Assembly: GCA_009363875.1 (NCBI GenBank)
Contig: CM018695.1
Span: forward strand, 18,076,755-18,140,754
Length of the DNA: 64,000 bases
Reading direction: 5' to 3'
Source: Mikania micrantha
Taxonomy: Eukaryota; Streptophyta; Magnoliopsida; Asterales; Asteraceae
Positions 1-9,631 of the stretch are shown in pieces; the stretch's first letter is position 1; each line of letters starts with the position of its first letter. Both the position numbers and the translations under genes were made by a program. The notes below the pieces were generated by a model. It was given only the letters and a program-made list of their open reading frames with translations, ran no database searches and was not told the DNA's origin.

Positions 1-296
1 TTAGGTTTTTATGAATTTAATTTTTATTTATTTCTCCATAATATACTAAGTGCATTAAAATGTTTACACATTTATTTTTTTTAATTTTAATTGATAACAC
101 ATTTTTACATTAATATTACTTATTATTTATGTTTTATATTTTTTAACTTACTTATTAGTTTGATTTTTATCATACAATTAGAAAACACGAACATTATCAA
201 CATAAAAATGTTTTTGTTTTAAACTTAACGGTTATTTAATATAATGTATTTTAATTAAATTATATTAAATATCAAACCACGTGATATACACGAGGT
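1..296. other. AT-rich intergenic DNA
   Basis: I see no gene, tRNA or defined repeat here. The short open frames nearby come from low-complexity AT-rich sequence. Confidence 0.5.
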
Positions 297-306
297 TATA
301 ATCTAG

Positions 307-691
307 GGGGTTGGATCCAGTAAGAAGAGATTTTTGCCTAAGAAGAGTAAGAAGCAATAGAAATTTGACACGTGACACAATCCAGTACAAAAAACATAAT
401 CCAGTACATAAAAAATGAAAATCCAGTACAAAAAATAAGAATCCAGTACAAAAAATAAGAATCCAGTACAAAAAATAAGAATGCAGTACAAAAAAAATAA
501 AAATGTATTACAAAAAACACAAAAATCTAGTATAAGTAAAACGAAGAACAAAAAAATGATAATATAGTATAAAAAATAAAAATCTAGTACAAAAAATATG
601 AAGTTATACGTAAATTATCATTACAAATTTCAAATTATTATTAGTTCTTACTCTTCTTAGGCAAAAATCTCTTCTTATTTGATCTTTCCCC
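307..691. mobile_element. Mutator-like MITE, 385 bp
   Basis: The ends are inverted copies. The left arm GGGGTTGGATC is followed by AAGAAGAGATTTTTGCCTAA, and the right arm is its reverse complement ending in CCCC. The element is flanked by a perfect 10 bp direct repeat, TATAATCTAG (297-306 and 692-701). A 9-10 bp duplication and G-starting termini fit the Mutator superfamily. The interior (about 375-600) is a degenerate tandem repeat of about 20 bp built on AATCCAGTACAAAAAATAAG. It has no coding capacity. Confidence 0.8.
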
Positions 692-714
692 TATAATCTA
701 GTGCATATATATAT

Positions 715-1095
715 GGAAGTGTTCAAATAATAACTCACTCTTAAAGCAATAACCTAGATAACTTTGCCAAGATAAAGCCAAATCTTTGATTTTTTTTAAC
801 ATCATTGTAATACATTTATAACACTATGTTCTTTTATTAGTTTGTGGAAAATTCATCACCGTTTAAAAGATATCATCGTTGTAAGTTTTTGATTTACAGC
901 ATTGTAACTGTTTTAGGCTCAAAACTTACAATGATGTAAACTCTTAAACGGTGATGAATTTTCGCAAATTCATAAAAGAACACGGTGTTCTAAATGTGTT
1001 ACAATGATGCTCAAAAAAAATCCAAGATTTGGCTTCATCTTACCAAAGTTATCTGGGTTATTGTTTTAAGAGTGAGTTATTATTTGATCCCAATC
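715..1095. mobile_element. Foldback MITE in a (TA)n tract
   Basis: This is an almost continuous inverted repeat of two arms of roughly 180 bp. Left CAAATAATAACTCACTCTTA matches the right end inverted, and AATTCATCACCGTTT occurs near the centre of both arms. TA dinucleotides flank both sides. The same core is found in the elements at 40458-40812 and 40848-41238, so they form one family. Confidence 0.75.
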
Positions 1096-2280
1096 ATATA
1101 TATATATAGGGATTGAATCATATGAAAACACGATTTTACAGAGAAAATCCTTAATAGAAAATGTTCTTTAAATGTTCATAATAGTTTGTTGTACAACTGA
1201 GTGACTAGCAAATCATGGCATTAATAAAAAATGTTCTTCAAAACATAACGAGGATGTATTCAACACCATGTAATTAAACGAGGATTAGATTACAAATTCA
1301 CCTCAACACTAGTAATCAAGTGTGACTTCCAACTCCTTAGCAAATAACATCCCAATCAGGCAATCACAATTAATGCACAAACACTAGTACTTGTTAAATA
1401 GAGGAATAATTTTAACTTACTGTTCATGATTTGTGAAGCAATGATAGTATGATACTCAAATGTACCAAATATATCAATTATAATCAAAATGTCCAAAATA
1501 CTATTTTTAGGGTTTATGTGTGCCGCCATCTGGTGTCCAAGTCAGATGAGCCATCCGTCCCAATCGATAGCCTTTTATTGATCGCAAACGGGTTGTCTCA
1601 CCCCTGGCAACTTTTACCTTTTTATTGTTTATCACAATTTACTTGTGTTTTTTGAGTTGGTTATAATTTCCATTATTATAAAAATTTGTCTAGGCGGCTA
1701 ATTGATCGACGATTAGTCACGAGCGGCAATTGACCAAGTAATATTCATCTAATCGGCCAACTAATCGCCAGGCGGTTACAACGGTTAGAGTCAATAGATG
1801 GTTGGACACAAAACGACCAAATTCTGGCTAAACTATGTAATTTATGGCCTAAGCCTTAAAATTTTGGCTGAATTCCGACAAACCCGTGTGTGTGTTTTGG
1901 TGTATAAATAATTTGAAAAGTACATATAAAATTACAATCAATTAATCTTTTGTCGGTATCTCACCACCTGACTAACGTTTATCAATTTCTACGACAAGTT
2001 CATTTCCTATAGATTAATCAAACATAATAGTTACCTTAAAAACCCCTTTTTGCACTGTTATATAACATCTTTACTATGACATTGTTTATTACCCATAAAA
2101 CACTGTCATTTCCATTATATTAATCTAACATATGATTTATCCTAAAACCTTTTTACCCTTGTTATTATAACATCTTTATCTAGACATTGTTTATTACCCA
2201 AAAAGGGTTAATAAGTGTTTATAACCACATAATCATCTACATTGAGGTTAAATCTCACATCGGTTCGCTGTAATTATAAC
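1096..2280. other. AT-rich intergenic DNA
   Basis: The start (about 1108) resembles the TA-flanked GGG terminus of the foldback family, but I cannot find a partner end. No convincing gene is visible. A 68-codon open frame at 1449-1655 has no recognisable domain. Confidence 0.4.
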
Positions 2281-2390
2281 GAAAACAAACAAACATACCC
2301 AGTGAAATCACATTTTTAAGTAGGGTCCGGGGGAGAGGAGATGACAAACCTTACCCCTACCCGAAAGGGGTAGAGAGGCTGCTTCAGAAA
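2281..2390 (-). mobile_element. 5'-truncated SINE (TS/Au-like), minus strand
   Basis: Read on the minus strand, this contains the plant SINE signature GCAGCCTCTCTACCCC, then TAGGGGTAAGG, then a TTTCACTGGGTATG end and a TTTG-rich tail. It is flanked by a 13 bp duplication with one mismatch, CTGTAATTRTAAC (2268-2280 and 2391-2403), which fits target-primed insertion. Only about 110 bp are present, so the tRNA-like head is missing. Confidence 0.7.
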
Positions 2391-2403
2391 CTGTAATTGT
2401 AAC

Positions 2404-2839
2404 AGAATTAGTACCAATCTAGCCTCTTCACAGTGTGTGGATGCCTAATCTTTCATCAAAACCATTGCATAACATCAAAACACCAACTTCTTAGCTTAAA
2501 CACACATGCATGAATGATCTAACTCAAATAGGTTGTCTATAGAATTAGGGTCATTATATAGACTTTGTTTCTTTCTTGGATAGTCTTGATCAACATTCAA
2601 AACAATGTATGAGCATCAATGTCTTGTCAACATTTATAAATGTAAACTAAGCGTTTAACTTTTACCACCACTATTGGATTGCACAAGACTCTTCAAGAAC
2701 TAGCAATGTACAAAACACTAGGATAAGTGTAGCAAGCACAGCACAACCCAAGCCACTTTTGAGAGTATAAACATACCATTCCTTACCTTAGTTGGTTGAA
2801 GAACGCGAAAACAGATTTAAGAGAGTAGATTCTTGGAGC
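2404..2839. other. Intergenic DNA
   Basis: I see no defined feature. The 3' part may be more of the decayed gypsy element that follows. Confidence 0.3.
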
Positions 2840-3206
2840 TTATTCAAGCAAGTACACATTAACATACAATTTGTGATTGAGCTATCCAAGATGCCTAAGT
2901 ACGCCAAGTTTCTCTACGATTTGTTGACTCGCAAACATAAAGTTTAGGAACTTTCCATAGTGACACTAAAGGACAAATGTTTAGCTTTGTTACAGGAACA
3001 AATTTTTGATGAAGATGATGGATCCAAGGAGATTCACACTTCCTTATTTGATTGTTAATTTGCCTGTCATCACTGCTTTGTTTGACCTAAGTGCCAACAC
3101 CAATTTGATGTCTTATTTAGTGTTCTATAAGTTGGACCTATGGGAGCCTACACCTACACACATGAGATTTCAACTTGTTGACCAATCTGTGAAGAAAGAA
3201 ATACAT
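2840..3206 (+). pseudogene. Athila-type Ty3/gypsy gag-protease remnant
   Basis: The first frame reads HINIQFVIELSKMPKYAKF, the conserved linker of Athila/Tat gag proteins. It then meets an in-frame TAG after the RKHKV stretch. After a frame change near 3006 the frame reads MDPRRFTLPYLI and then ALFDLSANTNLM, which corresponds to the retroviral-type aspartic protease active site (family form D-L-G-A). The glycine is replaced by serine. Stop, frameshift and active-site change mark a dead relic. No reverse transcriptase follows, because a SINE interrupts just downstream. The family assignment is from memory of Athila-like proteins. Confidence 0.75.
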
Positions 3207-3270
3207 AAAACTCAAACTAATTACGCAAACAAATTACAACAAAACCTTTATTATCAGCATCCAAGGCATT

Positions 3271-4006
3271 AAGGTATCGTTTACGGTACACGCATATAAT
3301 GTATATATGTATTGGCCCTTAAGTGGCAAAAGTAAAGTTGCACTAATTTTAACGTTATTTTATTTTATTTTTGTGAAAATAATGTTAAAAACATTGGGTT
3401 GGTTGGTTAACAGTGGTGGACCCAGAAAATTTTTTCATTGGGGGCGGAAAATTTTTATGGGCATTTGAACATAGATTTATAGTAATTTTTTTCTACCATA
3501 TTCAGGTTAGTTTTGGTCAAATCGGGTCGGATCATATTAAAAAATAATAATTTGACTAAATTTCATCTACAAAACATAATAAAAATACAATGTATCAAGT
3601 AAAATTGTCCTCTACAAGTTGTTTTCTAAAATCTATCCAAAACGTCATATAGGGAGATTTTCCTAAGCAACTCTTCACAAAACAAATACAATTATCGCTT
3701 AAATTCTCATCACCAATCCGATTATGCAAATTTAAGGGGGGCGATTACAAAATATTAAGGGGGTCGGTCGAGATTTTAACGTGTATATACTACTGGGAAA
3801 AAAAATTTCAAGGTGGGCGGTTGCCCCCCACACGTAAGTGTGGGTACGCCACTGTTGGTTAATCGGGCATCATGAGCCAGGGGTTTCATTGGAAGCAACC
3901 TCTATATTTCTACAGGGTAGATGTAAGGCTGTCTACATCTTACCCTCCTCAAACCCTATCTTAGCTTTGCTAATGGTAAGATATACTGAGTACGATGATG
4001 ATGATG
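3271..4006 (+). mobile_element. SINE with GAT tail, split by a hAT MITE
   Basis: A 12 bp duplication ATCCAAGGCATT (3259-3270 and 4007-4018) flanks the element. Its 3' part has the TS/Au-like signature (GAAGCAACCTCT, TACATCTTACCCTCCTC) and ends in a (GAT)n tail. Without the nested insertion it is about 284 bp. A second copy at 29411-29686 lacks the insertion and shows the ancestral arrangement, including the shared stretch AAAATTGCACTAATTTTAAC (AAAGTTGCAC in this copy). Confidence 0.75.
3411..3854. mobile_element. hAT-type MITE, 444 bp, nested in the SINE
   Basis: The termini are CAGTGGTGGACCCA at the left and TGGGTACGCCACTG at the right, an inverted pair typical of non-autonomous plant hAT elements. 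A perfect 8 bp duplication TTGGTTAA lies at 3403-3410 and 3855-3862. It has no coding capacity. The uninterrupted SINE copy at 29411-29686 supports these boundaries. Confidence 0.9.
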
Positions 4007-4184
4007 ATCCAAGGCATTGAAGGGGAGAACTGCCAACTACATCATGACGAGACTCTTTCTCTTTACGTCAGTAGTATCACAATCGACAATTTTTTCATTT
4101 TAGTCATCTTCAAAACACGTTCACTCCCACCCATTAGAAAATGTGTAAGTTAAAAGTGAAAACAAAAGGGATATTATGCTTGAA

Positions 4185-5213
4185 GGGAGGGATCAAATAA
4201 GAACCCATCTTAATTGAGAAAACTCTATAACTCAAATCCAATGGTTCAAATTTCCAAGATTTAATATAATGGTGACATGTGTCACTAATTAACTTTTAAT
4301 ATCAAAGGGCATTATGGTCTTTTGTGTTAATTACAAAAATCAGATTTAATATAAGAGTGACAAGTGTCACACTCTTAAAAAACCATCTATTTTCCTATTT
4401 TTAAATTAAAGTTTCCCCCTTAATTTTTATACACTTATAACTTTTTTATACTATGTTATTTTTTTATTAAAATTACACCATTAAACTCGTCATATTTTTC
4501 TCGTTAATTTCATTATAGTCATGCCAAATTTTTTTCGAGCGTTCGTAATTACACTAACGTAAAAAACATAAGTACAATAATTTTTCTCTTTTTTCAAAAA
4601 TTTTCCATCAATTTTTTCTCTCATCTTAAATATATATTACAAACTTATTTTTTATTATAAAATTTAGTTAATTAGATAAATTTATATCAAATAAGATAGA
4701 AAGTTAGATAACTGTAACGTAAAAAAAATAATAAGTTACAGCTCGTTACATCAGTGTAATTATGAACACTTTGAAAAATTCAGCTCGTTACATCAGTGTA
4801 ATTAGGAACACTTTGAAAAAATTCAGCTCATTACATCAGTGTAACTACGAACACTTTGGAAAAATTCAGCTCGTTACATCAGTGTAATTTCGAAAAGTTT
4901 AAAATTTTTTGACAAAACTATACTTGAATTAAAGATAAAAATGTGACAAATTTAATGGTATAATTTTTTTTTAAAAATAATAATGTATATAAAAGTTATG
5001 AAGGTTTAAAAAATTTGGGGGTAAACTTTTATTTTAAAAATCAAATCAAGTACACCTCACAAATCTCCAAAATACCCTTAAAGAAATCTCAACCACTCAT
5101 TTTTCCCAGATTTAATATGGACCACACATTTCAAATTCATTAAATTAGACAACCAATCAAATTGGGTTTATAAGTTACCTCAATTACCATGAGTTACCAT
5201 TCACTCCTTTTCC
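4185..5213. mobile_element. Mutator-like non-autonomous element, 1029 bp
   Basis: The ends form a diverged inverted repeat of about 70 bp: GGGAGGGATCAAATAAGAAC on the left pairs with the complement of the ACTCCTTTTCC end. It is flanked by a perfect 10 bp duplication TATGCTTGAA (4175-4184 and 5214-5223). The interior resembles the element at 42226-43917, with TTATTAAAATTACACCATTA and GTTCGTAATTACACTAACGT shared in degenerate form. There is no gene inside. Confidence 0.75.
4739..4905. repeat. Tandem repeat, about 43 bp x 4
   Basis: Four consecutive copies of a unit beginning CAGCTCGTTACATCAGTGTA and continuing to GAACACTTTGAAAAA lie inside the Mutator-like element. Copies differ at a few positions and the last is partial. 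Confidence 0.85.
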
Positions 5214-5329
5214 TATGCTTGAAAGATCAAACAATACTTTAAAGATCAAATTAAAGGAAATAAGATATAAAGGAAAGTGATGAAGGTAGTGCATAATCTT
5301 TCATTGAATTAAATGAGTGTGTGTTATTC

Positions 5330-5520
5330 TTATACTCGTTTCACACCCTTCATACGTCTCGTATAAACATATACGAGACTTATAGGGGGCAATTATTGTT
5401 TGTCAAAATTTGTTAGTTTTAATGATTGTACTTTTACACGTCTCGTGTAGGTCCTATACGAGACCAATCATTGTTGAATCAGTGAATGTCAGAAAGGGTT
5501 ATACACACCGTACAAGCCTA
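5330..5520. repeat. CGTATAGG-palindrome repeat, fragment
   Basis: This stretch holds short inverted repeats of the type GTCTCGTATA...TATACGAGAC, the motif class that builds the ends of the next MITE. I could not define its limits or a target duplication. It is probably another diverged member of the same family. Confidence 0.4.
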
Positions 5521-5723
5521 TAAAAACATATAGGGTTGGTGATGTGTTTAAATGAAAAAGATAGCATGTAAATAACGAAACCCATTAATTGCCAAGACAT
5601 CATTATATGAAGATTAAATGAAAATGATAGGTAAATTTCCAAAATTACCATTTCAAAGAAACTTATGTGACGTAGTGATGTGTCAACTCTTATGATATGT
5701 GACAAACTAACATGAATTAAAAA

Positions 5724-6066
5724 GGGATTGGTTATTCACACACCCACATTTTTTAATTCAACACTCTCACCGACCCTATACGCCTCGTATAGGTTTATAC
5801 GTGGCGTATAGCCCCGCGTATAGATCTATACTACACGTATAGGTCCCCAATCATTGGCACTAACACCCAATGATTGGTCACGTATAGAGCCGCGTATAGG
5901 ACCTATACGACACGTATAGGTCTATACGCCTCGTATAGGTCCCCAATCATTGACACTGACAAATTCTGACACCTAATGATTGCCCCCCTATACGCCACGT
6001 ATAGACCTATACGAGGCGTATAGGGGGTGTGAGGTGGATGTGGTGGGTGTGTGAATAACACAACCC
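5724..6066. mobile_element. Mutator-like MITE with CGTATAGG palindromes, 343 bp
   Basis: The left end GGGATTGGTTATTCACACAC and the right end (inverted GGGTTGTGTTATTCACACAC) form terminal inverted repeats. The direct repeat ATTAAAAA flanks both sides (5716-5723 and 6067-6074). The interior is a series of nested palindromes such as TATACGCCTCGTATAGG. The left end aligns with the left end of the large MULE starting at 6188 (both have TTTAATTCAACA followed by TACGCC), so it looks like a small non-autonomous relative. Confidence 0.75.
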
Positions 6067-6187
6067 ATTAAAAAAGGGATTAATTGGTAGTACATGTGTC
6101 AGACTTTTATATTTTTAAGTTTTCAATTTTTTTTCTATGATAAATTTTTATATTAAATTATTTTATAGTCTTGATTACTTTTTTAAA

Positions 6188-6375
6188 GGAAGGGTTATCT
6201 ACACATCTCAAAATTTTAATTCAACATACCGGCCGTCACCCATACGCCCCGTAGTGGCCACTACGGGGCGTTTTGACCACAGACTGACAACCTTAAACGA
6301 TCAGACATTCTGTGTCAGCTTTTGCAGACCTATACGCCACGTAGTGACCACTACGGGGCGTATAGGGTTAAAAAA
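6188..6375. repeat. MULE left terminal region with GTAGTGGCCACTAC palindromes
   Basis: A terminal sequence of about 55 bp is followed by two palindromes, near 6241-6272 and 6331-6366, each reading ACGCC(C/A)CGTAGTG(G/A)CCACTACGGGGCGT. The arrangement mirrors the right end at 12970-13215. Repeated subterminal palindromes are plausible transposase-binding sites, which is inference. Confidence 0.65.
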
Positions 6376-6820
6376 TTAAACTCAGCAGCCTTGTGGCGTT
6401 TGAGTATGTTTTGGGGGGTTTGGGTATGTTTTTGGGGTGTAAAAATATAGTTGTTTTGTTAAAAAAATTAAAAATATAATAGTTTTGTTTAAAAATTATT
6501 TTCATATTTTGCGACGCATCTCTCGTTACGTTTATATTTTACGACGACATCTCTCGTACGGTAAAAAGTTTAGTTATTTTTTTAAACGCATGTTTTTGTT
6601 TGTAAAAATCTAATATTTTTTTGTTTAAAACTTGTTTTTTTTTACGGTCTCTCGGTTCGTTTATTTTTAATTGTTTTTTAAAACTTTTAGTTTTGAAAGC
6701 TAAAAATGTTTTTAATTATTAGATTTAATTAAAATTTAAATATATTAATTAATTGATATATGAATGACGTTATTTGTTTAATCATATTGATGTTACAGAA
6801 TAATACGATAAATAATGCAT

Positions 6821-6985
6821 CACTAACCAAAACATATTTAAATAATAAACACGCATCACCAACAAAACATATAATAATAAACACGCATCACCAACAAAAC
6901 ATATTTAAATAATAAACACGCATCACCAACTAAAACAACCAAATATATACACGCATCATCAACCAAAACAACCAAATATATACAA
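6821..6985. repeat. Tandem repeat ACACGCATCACCAAC
   Basis: Four to five degenerate units of about 30-37 bp contain ACACGCATCACCAACAAAAC. The surrounding 6376-7040 is otherwise AT-rich with no gene. It includes two copies of GACGNCATCTCTCGT-like sequence near 6510-6560. Confidence 0.7.
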
Positions 6986-7040
6986 ATCATAAACATGAAT
7001 ACAAGTGTCTGTTTAACAAATACAAATATAACTGAAAATA

Positions 7041-8488
7041 CTAAGATGGAGGTGGAGGGGGAGGAGGATAATCTCGTGGCTGAGGAACTGCAGGAAGCTG
7101 GATACCCTCACCTTGTGCATGCCTAAGCTCGACATGCACATGCCACGAGATCAGATCCTCCAACCGATCCACTCATCGCGTCAGCTGCTCGCTGGTATGA
7201 GCGAGCCGCTGACTGTGCTCGACCTGCTGCTGTGTATGCTGGAGCTGCTGCTGTTGGATCTGTGCCTGCTGCTGGATCTGCAACAGCTGCTGTGTGAGCT
7301 CGAGCTGCTGCTGCTGGATGAGTTGCTGCGTCGCCTCAGCAATACCCTGCAGCATAGCCTCGACACGAGCAGGAAGCCGCACCGCTATGTATATGCGCTC
7401 AGGATGCTGATGTGGCACATCCTGATGCGGCTCCCCCTCGCCATGTGGTGGTGGCGGCTGCTGTGGCTGCGGCTACTGGGGCATAGGGTTCTCGTCTCTG
7501 TAATGGAGATCATTTGGCCCCGGCTGCCAAATAACCCCACTCTCAAGCGAAAATCGAAGCCCAAGCCGTGGGAAATTCTGCGCGATACGCATGCCCTGCA
7601 CCGTCCGTCGATCTAAACGAACAGGATGAAAGGCCTCTATACCGGCAGGCTCCAAATCGATAAGCCCGTTAAAACGAGAAATACGGGTCACATACACCCC
7701 CCGTAGATCAGCCCCCTCTCCTGGCGGTGGTAATATGTGCTAAAGTACTCCGCCAGACAACGTGCAAGGTTGCACGGTCTCCCACTCAATATACAATACA
7801 AAAAAAATAAATCTTGTTAAATGCACAACTCCTGGCTCATGCCACGTCCTGTAACAGACGAGGCAATGCACCGGTGCAAATACCTAATGAGCGGGTCACG
7901 AATACGCGTGACCCGGGCGCTGCGGACAAAGGCATCGTCGCCGATCTGAGGCCACTAAGCACTGACGACGGCGTCGTCAGCTGTATGAATAGCCGTCGTG
8001 TAGATCGGCATCTGAGTCTCCTCCTCGATGTACAGACCGAGCACACTCCCAAACTCTGCCAAAGATAGGTGGTACGCGAATCCGCAGAGGCTGAAGGATA
8101 CCTCCACCTGCTGCGGCTGACCTGGCTGTGGCTGGAAATCAGGAGCCTGAGGCCTGTACCTGAATGTCGAAAGAAACTCCACCGTGATGAGTCAGTACTG
8201 TGGAGCATACGTCATCTCAAACAGACGAGACCATGGAGTGTCCTCGCCAATGATCGCCGTCATCCTCTCCTGCTGGCCAAGCTCGGCCAGCAAATCGTAG
8301 TCAATGGCCTTCTGGTTGCCCATCTCCTTCTTCAGGAGTCGATCGCGCCTCTTACGCGGGCTCGTCCCCTGAGGAAACTGCAACCAGGGGTGGTCCATAA
8401 GCTCGTCGAAATGCTCGACATCTAGATCATCAACATGCGGCTGTCTCATATCGTCATCAACAAACTCCATCTCATCAGAAGAAGACAT
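7041..8488 (-). pseudogene. Athila ORF-1-like (retrotransposon ORF1 / plant-mobile-domain-like) pseudogene
   Basis: One frame, with a single shift, can be followed from MSSSDEMEFVDDDM at 8488 to a TAG at 7041-7043. It holds FEMTYAPQY, then LITVEFLSTFRYRP, FSLCGFAYHLSLAEFGSVLG, VTRIRDPLIRYLHR, YYHRQERGLIYGG and YVTRISRFNGLIDLEPAG. It then has a glutamine-rich coiled-coil-like tail (about 7180-7370) and a proline run. The order matches proteins annotated as Arabidopsis retrotransposon ORF-1 (recalled family, no search). Five in-frame stops interrupt it: TGA 8192-8194, TAG 7955-7957, TAA 7817-7819, TAG 7473-7475 and TGA 7173-7175. A G-run near 7700 is one base short, which changes frame. Function is unknown. 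It is probably a passenger gene or second MULE gene. Confidence 0.7.
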
Positions 8489-8519
8489 GTCTGAAGGCTA
8501 AAAAAATAAAACAAATTAC

Positions 8520-8925
8520 GATAATAACAATAAATAAAAACAATAAAATAATAATAAATAATAATAACAATAAATAATAATAATAACAATAAATAATAAT
8601 AATAATAATAATAATAAAAATAATAAAATAATAAATAATAATAATAACAATAAATAATAATAATAATAACAAATAAATAATAAAATAATAAAATAATAAT
8701 AAATAATAATAACAAATAAATAATCATAATAATAACAATAAATAATAATAATAACAACAAATAAATAAATAATAATAATAATAATAATAACAAATAAATA
8801 ATAATAACAAATAAATAGTAAATAATAATAATAATAATAACAATAAATAATAATAATAATAATAACAACAACAAATAAATAATAAATAATAATAATAATA
8901 ATAACAATAAATAATAATAACAATA

Positions 8926-8979
<54 letters not shown>
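8520..8979. repeat. AAT/AAC trinucleotide microsatellite, about 460 bp
   Basis: AATAATAAC-type repeats with scattered AAATAA interruptions end in a pure (AAT)n run at about 8920-8979. Open frames across it encode only Leu/Ile/Tyr runs and are artefacts. Confidence 0.95.
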
Positions 8980-8987
8980 TGTAGAGG

Positions 8988-9312
8988 CAAACGCCCCGTA
9001 GTGGCCCAAATGGGGCGTTTGGTTTGAAATTTTTGGGGCAAACACCCCGTAGTGCTCCAAACGGGGAAAGGGGGTCACGTTTGCCTCAAGAACCCAACCG
9101 CCGGTCATCCACCTTAACCCTAATCGATCACATGGTCGAAAAACTAACCTGGAAGTCGCAAACGAGGATCAAACGGGTGTCAGCTACGGTGGTCGACGGC
9201 GGTGGCGTAGAGAGTAAACGGGGAGCAGGGGGTCGTTTGTGGGGAGCCGGGGTTGCGTTTGGGGGGTTATTGAATATGCATACGCCACGTAGTGGGCACT
9301 ACGTGGCGTTTA
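8988..9312. repeat. Internal MULE palindromes
   Basis: Copies of ACGCCCCGTAGTGG...GGGGCGT occur at about 8990-9018 and 9040-9066 (imperfect). A cleaner one, TACGCCACGTAGTGGGCACT, followed by ACGTGGCGT, occurs at about 9281-9310. They match the palindromes at the element's two ends and separate the two genes. This position could be the former end of a shorter element. Confidence 0.6.
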
Positions 9313-9329
9313 TGTTTAGTTTTTTTTTA

Positions 9330-9500
9330 AATTTAATGTTATATTATATATAATGATATTATATTAAATATAATTATATTATATTTAATTGTATTATATA
9401 TAATTATATTATATTTAATTGTAATATATATAATTATATTATATTTAATAATATTATATATAATTATATTAAATATAATTGTATTATATTTAATTGTAAT
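9330..9500. repeat. AT-only tandem repeat
   Basis: The stretch repeats TTATATTATATATAATTATA-like units of roughly 30-40 bp, with TTTAATTGTAATATA variants. It lies downstream (3') of the transposase gene. Confidence 0.8.
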
Positions 9501-9631
9501 ATAGACTATTTGCTCGAAACGTTACGATTAATTATAGAAGGTTACAAAGTTTCGTTGGAAACAATGACAGATAAATACAAATTGTCGTTGTCACAAAGTT
9601 TCGTTGTGATAATATACTTGTTTGTTTGCTT

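Noticed and set aside
7113..7616. Plus-strand 167-codon leucine-rich frame
   Set aside because: It is the antisense shadow of the glutamine-rich tail of the minus-strand ORF1-like pseudogene.
8446..9108. Long open frames encoding Leu/Ile/Tyr runs
   Set aside because: They are translations of the (AAT)n microsatellite and carry no protein signal.
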